Assembly (NCBI GenBank): GCA_003454975.1
Contig: DMST01000093.1
Span: 21,736-28,797 of the forward strand
Direction of reading: 5' to 3'
Length of the DNA: 7,062 nucleotides
Source: Cytophagales bacterium
GTDB taxonomy: Bacteria > Bacteroidota > Bacteroidia > Cytophagales > Cyclobacteriaceae
Below are positions 1 through 5,643 of this stretch, one piece after another (the stretch's first letter is position 1; each line of letters starts with the position of its first letter). The notes under the pieces were generated by a model that saw only the letters and a program-made list of their open reading frames with translations, ran no database searches and had not been told where the DNA came from. The position numbers and the translations under genes were made by a program.

Positions 1-1482
1 GGAGTCATTTCTTCTGAACTCCCGGAATTTGCCACAACGGTTTCGCCTGACGGGCGAGAATTGTTCTTTAATCGTACTGCCGAGGATCGCAGCTCCATGC
101 GGATTTACCGAGCGAGCTGGAATGAGGGCGGTTGGGCCCAACCTACCGCGTTGCCTTTCACTCAGGGAGATTACGTTGATGTGGACCCCTTCCTTTCGCA
201 CGATGGTAACCGTCTGTATTTCAGCTCCAATCGCCCCTCAGCAAGGGGTGAAAGTGTTTTCAATCACTGGTACGTGGACCGGGTAGATTCGGGTTGGTCA
301 GATCCCCTGCTGGTGGAGGCTCCGCTCAATTCAGATTCGGCTGAAATCTACATTACGATGACAAAGAGCGGGACGGCTTACTTTCGCACGGCCCGCTGGG
401 GAAGCCGAGATCTGACGCGGGTTCCCTTCCAGAACGGTTCGTATCAAGAGGCAGAAAGACTGGTATTTACCCAGCAGGGAGATAGTGTTTATGCTAACAA
501 CCCCGCTATTTCTTCTCAAGAAGATTTTCTGGTGGGGATGTCTTTTATGCCGGAGCATTCGGATCCGGATCTATTCATTACCTGGAACACGGGCCAGGAC
601 TGGACTGAACTGCAGAACCTGGGCCCCAAAGTAAATACCCCCTACACGGAGTTTGCGGCCGGCCTTAGCAAGGACGACCGCACCTTATATTTCACTTCGG
701 AGCGGCCAGGCATGGTGCCAGCTTTGGTAGATGCGGAAGCACGCCCTCCAGGCGATTTGTATGCCATTTCGCTAGATAAAGTAGCTCCTGGGTTTTTGGT
801 AGATGAGCGGGGAAAAGAAATTACAATCCCTACCCCTGATGGGGTAACGGTGTACGGGGACTTGTATACGGTAGATAAAGCCAACCCAACCATTTTGCTC
901 CTACATCAGGGTGGGGCCAACGTGCGTGGAGAGTACCATACCATCATTCCGATGCTGCTGGAGAAGGAGTATAATGTGTTAGCATTGGACCTGCGGCAGG
1001 GCGGTGAGCGGTTTGGGTATTTCAACCGGACGGCCGCCCGAACTTCTGAGAGGTACCACTACTGCGATGCATACCCGGACGTGGCGGCGGGCCTGCAATA
1101 CTTGGAAGCGGAAGGCTACACGAAACCAGTGATATGGGGCAGTAGCTTCAGTGCGACGTTGGCTATTCAAGTAGGTGCTGAACGACCCGAAGCGGTGGAA
1201 GCGGTGTTGGCTTTTTCGCCTGCTCAGGGCCCGCCTATGAAGGAATGCCAGCCCAATCCGTACTTCGAGCAGATTTCCGTACCGCTAATGGTATTTCGGC
1301 CCAGGAGTGAACTATCCTACGAAGGCCTCACAAAGCAACTGGCTATGATTGAGGAGTACGGGCACCAAACCTACATTGCCGAAAACGGCGTCCATGGTTC
1401 TTCTATGCTTGTGGCCGAACGGGTGGAAGGAGATGTAACCCCCCATTGGGATCGGGTATGGGCGTTTTTGGGGGAATTGTAA
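1..1482 (+). CDS. PD40 beta-propeller / alpha-beta hydrolase fusion protein (5' partial)
   Basis: The frame is open from the first base, so the gene begins upstream; 493 residues are visible. The N-terminal half has PD40/WD40-like propeller blades, seen as SPDGRELFFN (window residues 15-24), LSHDGNRLYFSSNRP (65-79) and LSKDDRTLYFTSERPG (222-237). From about residue 268 an alpha/beta hydrolase follows: strand ILLLHQGG, then a G-S-S-F-S nucleophile elbow with the likely catalytic Ser at residue 382 (codon 1144-1146), a Glu in the usual acid position (residue 437, codon 1309-1311) and His 465 (codon 1393-1395) in NGVHGSS. The order propeller then hydrolase resembles prolyl-oligopeptidase-like enzymes, but the hydrolase part looks more like a small dienelactone-hydrolase or lipase-type domain, so the substrate is unknown. 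The protein ends naturally with a C-terminal helix (VWAFLGEL). Any export signal would lie outside the window. The last 80 bp overlap the convergent carbonic anhydrase gene, and I see no terminator hairpin after the stop. Confidence 0.85.
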   Translation, partial: GVISSELPEFATTVSPDGRELFFNRTAEDRSSMRIYRASWNEGGWAQPTALPFTQGDYVDVDPFLSHDGNRLYFSSNRPSARGESVFNHWYVDRVDSGWSDPLLVEAPLNSDSAEIYITMTKSGTAYFRTARWGSRDLTRVPFQNGSYQEAERLVFTQQGDSVYANNPAISSQEDFLVGMSFMPEHSDPDLFITWNTGQDWTELQNLGPKVNTPYTEFAAGLSKDDRTLYFTSERPGMVPALVDAEARPPGDLYAISLDKVAPGFLVDERGKEITIPTPDGVTVYGDLYTVDKANPTILLLHQGGANVRGEYHTIIPMLLEKEYNVLALDLRQGGERFGYFNRTAARTSERYHYCDAYPDVAAGLQYLEAEGYTKPVIWGSSFSATLAIQVGAERPEAVEAVLAFSPAQGPPMKECQPNPYFEQISVPLMVFRPRSELSYEGLTKQLAMIEEYGHQTYIAENGVHGSSMLVAERVEGDVTPHWDRVWAFLGEL

Positions 1483-2128
1483 CGTTTGTTGTCCATTTCT
1501 TCTGTAGCTTTTCTAAAGGATCAGTAGGTATTTCTGGGCTAAAAAATACCTCTCCATTGAACTTATAATATGCTTCTACAATTTTGAGAGTGCCTCTTTC
1601 TAAAGCCTCACTTATCGGTTTTGAACCTAGGAGTCTGCGGGCTACTTTTTGAGCATTTGAGATTGTATCCTCTTCTAAAGTTCTAGGAGATGTTTCTCCG
1701 GGCCTTAGGTTAAGGTTTTCACGAACTTGCATCCTTATTTCATTTAAATACTGAGGCAAGTTTATTTCTCCGGGTTGACTAGCTTCAACGGCACCGCATT
1801 TTTCATGCCCCATTACTACTATTAAGTTGACGCCCAACCCACCATTCTTTCGATTCAATACCGAAAATTCTAAAGAGCCGAGATCAAAATCGCTAGCAAT
1901 GTTTCCTGCCGTGCGCACCACGAAAAGGTGTCCGTGGTCGGTGTCAAAAATAATTTCAGGAGAAAGTCGAGAATCCGCACAAGTCAACACAGCAGCAAAG
2001 GGTCTTTGTCCTGCGTCAAAATCCTGTGAATCAGGGCGTAATGGTAAAGGATTGATAGGCCGTGCGATCATATATCTTCGATTGCCTTCCTTTAGAATTT
2101 GCAATGCTGTATCTGCTGAAAAAGACAT
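1403..2128 (-). CDS. beta-class carbonic anhydrase
   Basis: This 241-residue protein should interconvert CO2 and bicarbonate in the cytoplasm; no signal peptide is visible. All beta-class landmarks are present: the zinc-ligand/dyad motif CADSR (Cys50, Asp52, Arg54), RTAGN (72-76), and the second ligand pair His108 and Cys111 in GHEKCGAV. The fold ends at about residue 197 with YYKFNGEVFFS. A proline-rich tail follows, which is longer than I expect for the family. Residues 217-241 are encoded entirely on the antisense strand of the neighbouring hydrolase gene. The ATG at 2126-2128 gives the expected N-terminus and has no strong Shine-Dalgarno sequence. The body is AT-rich: two 60-base lines I counted (1501-1620) have 35-37% G+C, against 60% for 1081-1140 in the hydrolase gene. 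This suggests separate ancestry. With sbtA-sbtB 1.3 kb away it could form a bicarbonate-handling set, although it is not in their operon. Confidence 0.93.
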   Translation of the reverse strand: MSFSADTALQILKEGNRRYMIARPINPLPLRPDSQDFDAGQRPFAAVLTCADSRLSPEIIFDTDHGHLFVVRTAGNIASDFDLGSLEFSVLNRKNGGLGVNLIVVMGHEKCGAVEASQPGEINLPQYLNEIRMQVRENLNLRPGETSPRTLEEDTISNAQKVARRLLGSKPISEALERGTLKIVEAYYKFNGEVFFSPEIPTDPLEKLQKKWTTNVTIPPKTPIPDPNGGLHLLPPVRPQA

Positions 2129-2305
2129 AAGGGAAATAGTTTAAGGTACGTATTTCTAAGTGCCAGAATCAGTAGATTAGTCACAGTGTTTTTCAATTTG
2201 GCCTTCCAAGAGCAACCAAATCCTCATCCAGGTATTCCTCAGTAAAGCTTATCCATAATAATTCGATGAGCTAAAAGGTCAGCTGATGGGTGTGGAAGGG
2301 GGGGC

Positions 2306-2338
2306 CGACGGGTTTCTTCACAACGCATAAAACCGTCG
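2306..2338. repeat. imperfect GC-rich inverted repeat
   Basis: CGACGG (2306-2311) is the exact reverse complement of CCGTCG (2333-2338). After a one-G bulge the stem continues with TTT/AAA (2313-2315 with 2330-2332), closing a 14-nt loop. No T-tract follows on either strand, so it is not a standard terminator. It could be an mRNA hairpin, part of a small RNA or a protein-binding site; the role is unknown. Confidence 0.35.
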
Positions 2339-2356
2339 CACCTCTGGTTGGCTGTC

Positions 2357-2389
2357 AAAAAAAAACCCAACCTTCTCAGATCGGGGTTT
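2357..2389 (-). terminator. Rho-independent terminator of the YD-repeat gene
   Basis: Read on the minus strand, AAACCC (2389-2384) pairs with GGGTTT (2368-2363), and the transcript then runs through a nine-T tract (2365-2357) that includes the stem's last three T. It lies about 55 bp beyond the stop of the YD-repeat gene. The stem is short (6 bp, loop about 15 nt), but the T-tract is strong. The carbonic anhydrase gene downstream therefore probably has its own promoter. Confidence 0.65.
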
Positions 2390-2444
2390 GCAATGGGTGT
2401 GTAGTAATTTCTCAGTACCAGAACCCTACTATGCCTTCGTAATG

Positions 2445-3317
2445 TTATTCAGAATAGAAGGTACGTTGGTATTCGTTAGAAGTCTGATAGAATTGTGCGG
2501 TGATTTCCTTTTTCACCAGCAATTCCCCTTCATACTCGTTCACCGCAGTGGCTTCGGGCTCCTCCGAATCTTGCATAAAGGCCTTCTCAGTGATTACCTG
2601 CCCTTGCTCATTCAACACATAGGTCCTGCGTAGCTTCTCTTTCCGCTGCAAGTCTTCCGCTACGTATTCTATCACATTGCCCTTTTCATCAAGCGTGTTC
2701 AAGCGCCGCATGATAATATAGCCCTCTTGGTTTAGCTGTTTCTCCACCGTCAATCTACCTTCCTCGTCGTATTCATACATCCATTCATCCTCAAAGGCAT
2801 CATCCCAGGAGCGGGTTTCTACACGGGTTTTTTTACCTACAGCGTTGTACTCTGTAGTCACATGCAACTTGAGGGTGCCTTCCTCATCGTATTCTACACG
2901 CTCAATTTCTCGTCCTTCTCCATCCAGCGTTCGCGTCTCTTTGCCCTCTTCTACACCCTCTTCGTCGGTGATTCTGATCTCAATGGCCCCATCCCCGTAT
3001 GCGAAGTGCTTTACCGTCTGAAAACCACCCTCAAACTCTGCTATTTCCGTCAGGATGCGCCCTTGTTCATCGTACGTCCATCGGTGAGTCTGCTCCATCT
3101 CCTCTTGTATAAAGTGCTTGTATTCCCGAGTTTTCCGTCCCTCGCTATCAAACTCATATTCCTCCCGGTGCAGATCTTGCCCCTCGCCCTGGCGCTCTAT
3201 TTCAAGCGTCATCTGTTCCCGCTCGTTGTATTCACGGTACAAAAGCTCGAATCTTTGGGTAGGTTGCTCTACTTCAGAGTGCGTACTGATCACCGATAAA
3301 GTCTTCGTTTTTGCCAT
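2445..3317 (-). CDS. acidic YD-repeat (RHS-like repeat) protein, probably cytoplasmic
   Basis: The protein has 290 residues and is built almost entirely of tandem units related to YD/RHS repeats with a core like (Y/L)(D/N)xxGR. Cores start near residues 29, 54, 80, 105, 129, 155, 181, 207, 233 and 260, a period close to 26 residues, with one extra half-unit (VEYDEEG) at 141. Clear examples are YEFDSEGRKTRE, WTYDEQGRILTE and YEYDEEGRLTVE. It is rich in Glu and Asp. No signal peptide, lipobox, membrane segment, RHS core or C-terminal toxin domain is visible, so a secreted polymorphic toxin is unlikely. YD repeats fold into beta-sheet shells or scaffolds, so a structural or binding role is possible. 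I do not recognise a specific function. The gene stands alone, divergent from sbtA, with its own terminator. The ATG at 3315-3317 lies only 4 nt from a -7-like box. Confidence 0.8.
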   Translation of the reverse strand: MAKTKTLSVISTHSEVEQPTQRFELLYREYNEREQMTLEIERQGEGQDLHREEYEFDSEGRKTREYKHFIQEEMEQTHRWTYDEQGRILTEIAEFEGGFQTVKHFAYGDGAIEIRITDEEGVEEGKETRTLDGEGREIERVEYDEEGTLKLHVTTEYNAVGKKTRVETRSWDDAFEDEWMYEYDEEGRLTVEKQLNQEGYIIMRRLNTLDEKGNVIEYVAEDLQRKEKLRRTYVLNEQGQVITEKAFMQDSEEPEATAVNEYEGELLVKKEITAQFYQTSNEYQRTFYSE

Positions 3318-3321
3318 GCGG

Positions 3322-3329
3322 CAAAACTA
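3322..3329 (-). promoter_or_regulatory. candidate Bacteroidota -7 box for the YD-repeat gene
   Basis: On the minus strand TAGTTTTG matches the Bacteroidota -7 consensus TAnnTTTG at every fixed position. It ends 4 nt before the ATG, so if used it would give a leaderless or nearly leaderless transcript. There is no clear TTTG at -33 (CTGG stands at the expected spacing), so this may be chance. Confidence 0.4.
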
Positions 3330-3361
3330 AACATTGGTGCGAATTGGGCCAGACCTTTTGC

Positions 3362-3380
3362 CCATTGGTATGACCGATGG
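3362..3380. promoter_or_regulatory. operator-like dyad in the divergent YD-repeat/sbtA spacer
   Basis: CCATTGGT (3362-3369), a 3-nt spacer and ACCGATGG (3373-3380) form an inverted repeat with 7 of 8 positions matching. Further ATTGGT boxes lie at 3333-3338 (plus) and 3415-3420 (minus). The dyad is about 85 bp before the sbtA ATG and about 45 bp before the YD-repeat ATG, a position from which a regulator could control either or both. No regulator gene is in the window. Confidence 0.35.
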
Positions 3381-3429
3381 TCAGGAGGCTTTTCGACGAA
3401 TAGGTACTGGGGATACCAATAATTAATGA

Positions 3430-3437
3430 TAGCTTTA
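3430..3437 (+). promoter_or_regulatory. weak candidate -7 box for sbtAB
   Basis: TAGCTTTA matches five of the six fixed positions of TAnnTTTG and lies 28 bp before the sbtA ATG, a normal leader length. No convincing -33 TTTG is present at the usual distance, so the call rests on position and a partial match only. Confidence 0.25.
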
Positions 3438-3465
3438 CTATTATTTCTGGTAACAATACCCTGTC

Positions 3466-4434
3466 ATGTCGATATCGTTACTGTTAGAAAACCTCTTCAA
3501 CCCACCAGTCCTCTTCTTTTTTCTAGGCATGGTGGCTGCCTTTGTGAAGTCCGATTTGGACATTCCCACCCCCATCGCCAAGTTCCTTTCGCTATACCTT
3601 ATGTTGGCTATTGGCTTTAAAGGTGGGGTGGAGCTAACCCACAGCGGACTCACACCCCAAATAGGGCTTACGCTCGGCTTGGCGTTATTGCTGGCTTCAG
3701 TCATGCCCATCTACGTTTTCTTTATGTTACGCAAGCGGGTAGGTGTGTACAATGCAGGCGGTGTAGCGGCTACCTACGGATCCGTAAGTGCGGTTACCTT
3801 TATCACGGCTATTGCTTTTCTGGAAGTAGTTAAGGTGACCTATGGCGGCCATATGGTCGCCGCTTTGGCACTGATGGAAAGCCCAGCCTTGATCGTTGGC
3901 GTGTTGCTGATTCGTAAATTCAATCCTGACAAGGAAGGAGAATCCGAACCAATTGGTGCCGTTCTCAAGGAAGCTGTTACTAACGGATCGGTCTTTCTAC
4001 TCTTAGGCAGTCTGGTCATTGGTATGATTACCGGTAATAAAGGTACCGAAGCTTTGGAGCCCTTTACCAATGATATTTTTAAGGGCATGTTGGCTCTCTT
4101 CATGCTAGATATGGGCATCTTGGCAGCGAAGCGGATTCGTGCTTTGCGCACTGCCGGTTGGCCCCTCATTGCCTTTGCCATTATCGCACCGCTCATTCAT
4201 GGCTGCCTCGCGGTCATGCTGGCTTCCGCTTGTCAGTTCTCACCAGGCAACGCCTTGTTATTCAGTGTGCTGGTGGCAGGGGCTTCCTACATTGCCGTAC
4301 CTGCAGCTTTCCGAATGGCTGTGCCAGAAGCTAACCCAGGATTGTACGTACCTATGGCCCTGGCCATTACCTTTCCGGTCAACATCCTCGTCGGAATTCC
4401 CCTATATTATCAACTGATCCTTTTGCTAAACTAG
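3466..4434 (+). CDS. sbtA: sodium-dependent bicarbonate transporter SbtA
   Basis: This 322-residue membrane protein belongs to the SbtA family, which imports HCO3- with Na+ across the inner membrane. Family landmarks are GFKGGVEL (50-57), YGSVSAVTF (104-112), MESPA (137-141), FKGMLALFMLDMG (205-217), ASYIAVPAAFR (273-283) and ITFPVNI (301-307). About ten hydrophobic segments are visible in two halves, separated by one short hydrophilic linker around residues 150-170 (KFNPDKEGESEP). Cyanobacterial SbtA is about 370 residues, so this is a compact version with a shorter central loop. The ATG at 3466 starts just before the first membrane segment, as expected. The partner gene sbtB begins 7 nt after the stop, indicating co-transcription and likely direct regulation by complex formation. 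Transport itself is inferred from family membership. Confidence 0.93.
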   Translation: MSISLLLENLFNPPVLFFFLGMVAAFVKSDLDIPTPIAKFLSLYLMLAIGFKGGVELTHSGLTPQIGLTLGLALLLASVMPIYVFFMLRKRVGVYNAGGVAATYGSVSAVTFITAIAFLEVVKVTYGGHMVAALALMESPALIVGVLLIRKFNPDKEGESEPIGAVLKEAVTNGSVFLLLGSLVIGMITGNKGTEALEPFTNDIFKGMLALFMLDMGILAAKRIRALRTAGWPLIAFAIIAPLIHGCLAVMLASACQFSPGNALLFSVLVAGASYIAVPAAFRMAVPEANPGLYVPMALAITFPVNILVGIPLYYQLILLLN

Positions 4435-4441
4435 CCCACTC

Positions 4442-4735
4442 ATGAAGCCCATCAAACGTGTAGAAATCGTAGTAGGAAGTGTGGACATCAGGCGCGTCCG
4501 CAAGTTGTTGGAAGCTGAAGGACTTAAGCAATATACCGTGATTCCACAGGTAACGGGCCGTGGCAGCAGCTACGACCGTGACGCAGACGGGCTAACTACC
4601 GTTTTCTCAAACTCTTATCTGATCTTGGCCTGTAGCGATGAGGAGTTGGAACGCATTAAGGAACCGCTACGTGAGTTGCTCAAAAGGTTGGGTGGAGTGT
4701 GTGTAGTCAGTGATGCCCAGTGGCTCATGCACTAG
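4442..4735 (+). CDS. sbtB: PII-like regulator of bicarbonate transport SbtB
   Basis: This 97-residue cytoplasmic protein has the PII-like ferredoxin fold pattern: VEIVVGS as strand 1, an alpha-helix, YTVIPQVTGRGS as strand 2 entering a short T-loop (about residues 39-55), FSNSYLILACSDEE (55-68), a second helix, and the closing GGVCVVSDAQW (84-94). SbtB proteins are trimers that bind adenine nucleotides (cAMP, AMP, ADP, ATP) and, in cyanobacteria, bind and inhibit SbtA. Position immediately behind sbtA supports the same job here. The Cys-containing C-terminal R-loop extension (CGPxGC) of many cyanobacterial SbtB proteins is absent; the chain stops at WLMH. Canonical GlnB/GlnK signatures, including the uridylylated Tyr context, are not seen, so it is unlikely to be a nitrogen PII. 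Confidence 0.9.
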   Translation: MKPIKRVEIVVGSVDIRRVRKLLEAEGLKQYTVIPQVTGRGSSYDRDADGLTTVFSNSYLILACSDEELERIKEPLRELLKRLGGVCVVSDAQWLMH

Positions 4736-4793
4736 CAGAGACTCCTTAAACCCTCAATTTTAACTCTTCCCTTCTTATGGGGGCTACCTTCTT

Positions 4794-4813
4794 TTCATTT
4801 TGGGTGAAATGAA
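4794..4813 (+). terminator. possible weak hairpin downstream of sbtAB
   Basis: TTCATTT (4794-4800) and AAATGAA (4807-4813) form a perfect 7-bp stem with a TGGGTG loop, about 60 bp after the sbtB stop. The stem is nearly all A/T and no T-tract follows, so it is a poor intrinsic terminator; it may only be a processing or stalling structure. A second small GC hairpin, AGCGC/GCGCT, lies at 4884-4896. These are the only structures I see in the 191-bp spacer between sbtB and lspA. Confidence 0.3.
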
Positions 4814-4910
4814 TGGCTACACGCAGAGCATTAGTAGGGCTAGTTGTGTGTCTCTACGGCAACCGTGTTTGAATTTCATTTGTAGCGCTGCGCGCTCATC
4901 GGAAATTATC

Positions 4911-4945
4911 AAGAAAAGCCCTGCATTTAGATTGAGGCAGGGCTT
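4911..4945 (-). terminator. Rho-independent terminator overlapping the lspA stop codon
   Basis: Read on the minus strand, AAGCCCTGC (4945-4937) pairs perfectly over 9 bp with GCAGGGCTT (4924-4916) around a 12-nt loop, followed by TTTTCTT (4917-4911). The lspA TAA (4929-4927) lies inside the loop, so the last codons of lspA form the 5' arm of the stem. This is the strongest terminator in the window. On the plus strand the hairpin is followed only by GTAGT, so it should mainly work for lspA. Confidence 0.85.
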
Positions 4946-5616
4946 GTAGTATCTCCTTCCTCGGCAGTGGGAGATTCTGGATTGGCAGGAACTGATGCTT
5001 CCGTAGGGGCCTCAGCGCCTTCGTTCGCTTTTTGCTCTTCGGCAAAGAAAACCTTCTGACGAATCAGAATAAGGCAAACACCCACGAAAATGAAGCTATC
5101 GGCCAAATTGAAGACCGGCCGGAAAAAGAGGAATTCCCGACCGCCAATCTCGGGCATCCAGGAGGGGAAATGCCCCTCAAACATGGGGAAGAACAACATA
5201 TCAATCACCTGCCCGTGTAGCCAAGGGGTAGGGGCATTGGCAGGGGCGTTGTCCAGAAATACACCGTAGAAAATGGAATCGATAGCGTTGCCCAAGGCAC
5301 CCCCCAGAATGAGCGCGAGCGAAAGAATCAAACCTTGGTGGGCTTCCTTTTTGGTGAGCTTCACCATATAATTACCAATGGCAAAAATGGCCACCAGCCG
5401 AAAGAGCGTCAGCAGAAGCTTGCCATACGTGGTGTCCAGTTTGAGGCCAAAAGCCATACCGGGATTGAGAAGGTAGTGTAGCCGGAACCAATCACCGATT
5501 ACATTGATCTCACCCAAGGCCCCCAAGGTCATGTTATTATGCACCAAGAGTTTGCTGGTCTGATCAATGGCCACCACCACAAATGCTATGATAAAATATT
5601 TCCAGTACTGCTTCAC
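4927..5616 (-). CDS. lspA: lipoprotein signal peptidase II (LspA)
   Basis: LspA is the inner-membrane aspartyl peptidase that removes signal peptides from lipid-modified prolipoproteins. I start it at GTG 5616, giving 229 residues beginning (M)KQYWKYF, a typical family N-terminus, with an AGGAAG sequence just upstream. A TTG at 5646 would add ten residues but lies inside the likely -7 promoter box. Visible motifs: DQTSKLL after the first membrane segment, LNPGMAFG, the first catalytic Asp (residue 113) in GNAIDS and the second (173) in FNLADS. Four membrane segments fit residues about 7-22, 66-85, 94-113 and 170-186. The two Asp are about 60 residues apart because of a long periplasmic insert (GQVIDMLFFPMF...FFRP), much longer than in E. 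coli and, from memory, usual in Bacteroidota. After the last membrane segment a hydrophilic tail of about 40 residues rich in Glu, Ala and Pro extends into the cytoplasm. Confidence 0.95.
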   Translation of the reverse strand: MKQYWKYFIIAFVVVAIDQTSKLLVHNNMTLGALGEINVIGDWFRLHYLLNPGMAFGLKLDTTYGKLLLTLFRLVAIFAIGNYMVKLTKKEAHQGLILSLALILGGALGNAIDSIFYGVFLDNAPANAPTPWLHGQVIDMLFFPMFEGHFPSWMPEIGGREFLFFRPVFNLADSFIFVGVCLILIRQKVFFAEEQKANEGAEAPTEASVPANPESPTAEEGDTTSPASI

Positions 5617-5643
5617 GCTGTTGCTTCCTATTGAAAATTCGGA

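Larger units (their letters stand above)
2129..2444. other. gene-free spacer with terminator, hairpin and possible coding debris
   Basis: This 316-bp stretch separates the carbonic anhydrase start from the 3' end of the YD-repeat gene; both are on the minus strand. It holds a minus-strand terminator (2357-2389), a CGACGG/CCGTCG hairpin (2306-2338) and a run of eight G (2298-2305). It must also hold the carbonic anhydrase promoter, but I find no good TAnnTTTG box for it. On the minus strand around 2175-2320, short frames read like protein but are interrupted by stops, which could be a decayed gene. No convincing intact gene is visible. Confidence 0.6.

Noticed and set aside
1827..2144. Plus-strand open frame of 105 codons opposite the carbonic anhydrase gene
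   Set aside because: It lies almost fully antisense to well-conserved carbonic anhydrase codons, including both zinc motifs, and its translation resembles no protein family.
2862..3330. Plus-strand open frames opposite the YD-repeat gene
   Set aside because: They mirror the repetitive acidic codons of the minus-strand gene; the regular 26-residue repeats show the minus strand is the coding one.
3840..4196. Minus-strand open frame of 118 codons within sbtA
   Set aside because: It is antisense to conserved SbtA membrane segments and has no recognisable domain.
4884..4896. AGCGC/GCGCT hairpin as an sbtAB terminator
   Set aside because: The stem is only 5 bp with a 3-nt loop and no T-tract on either strand.
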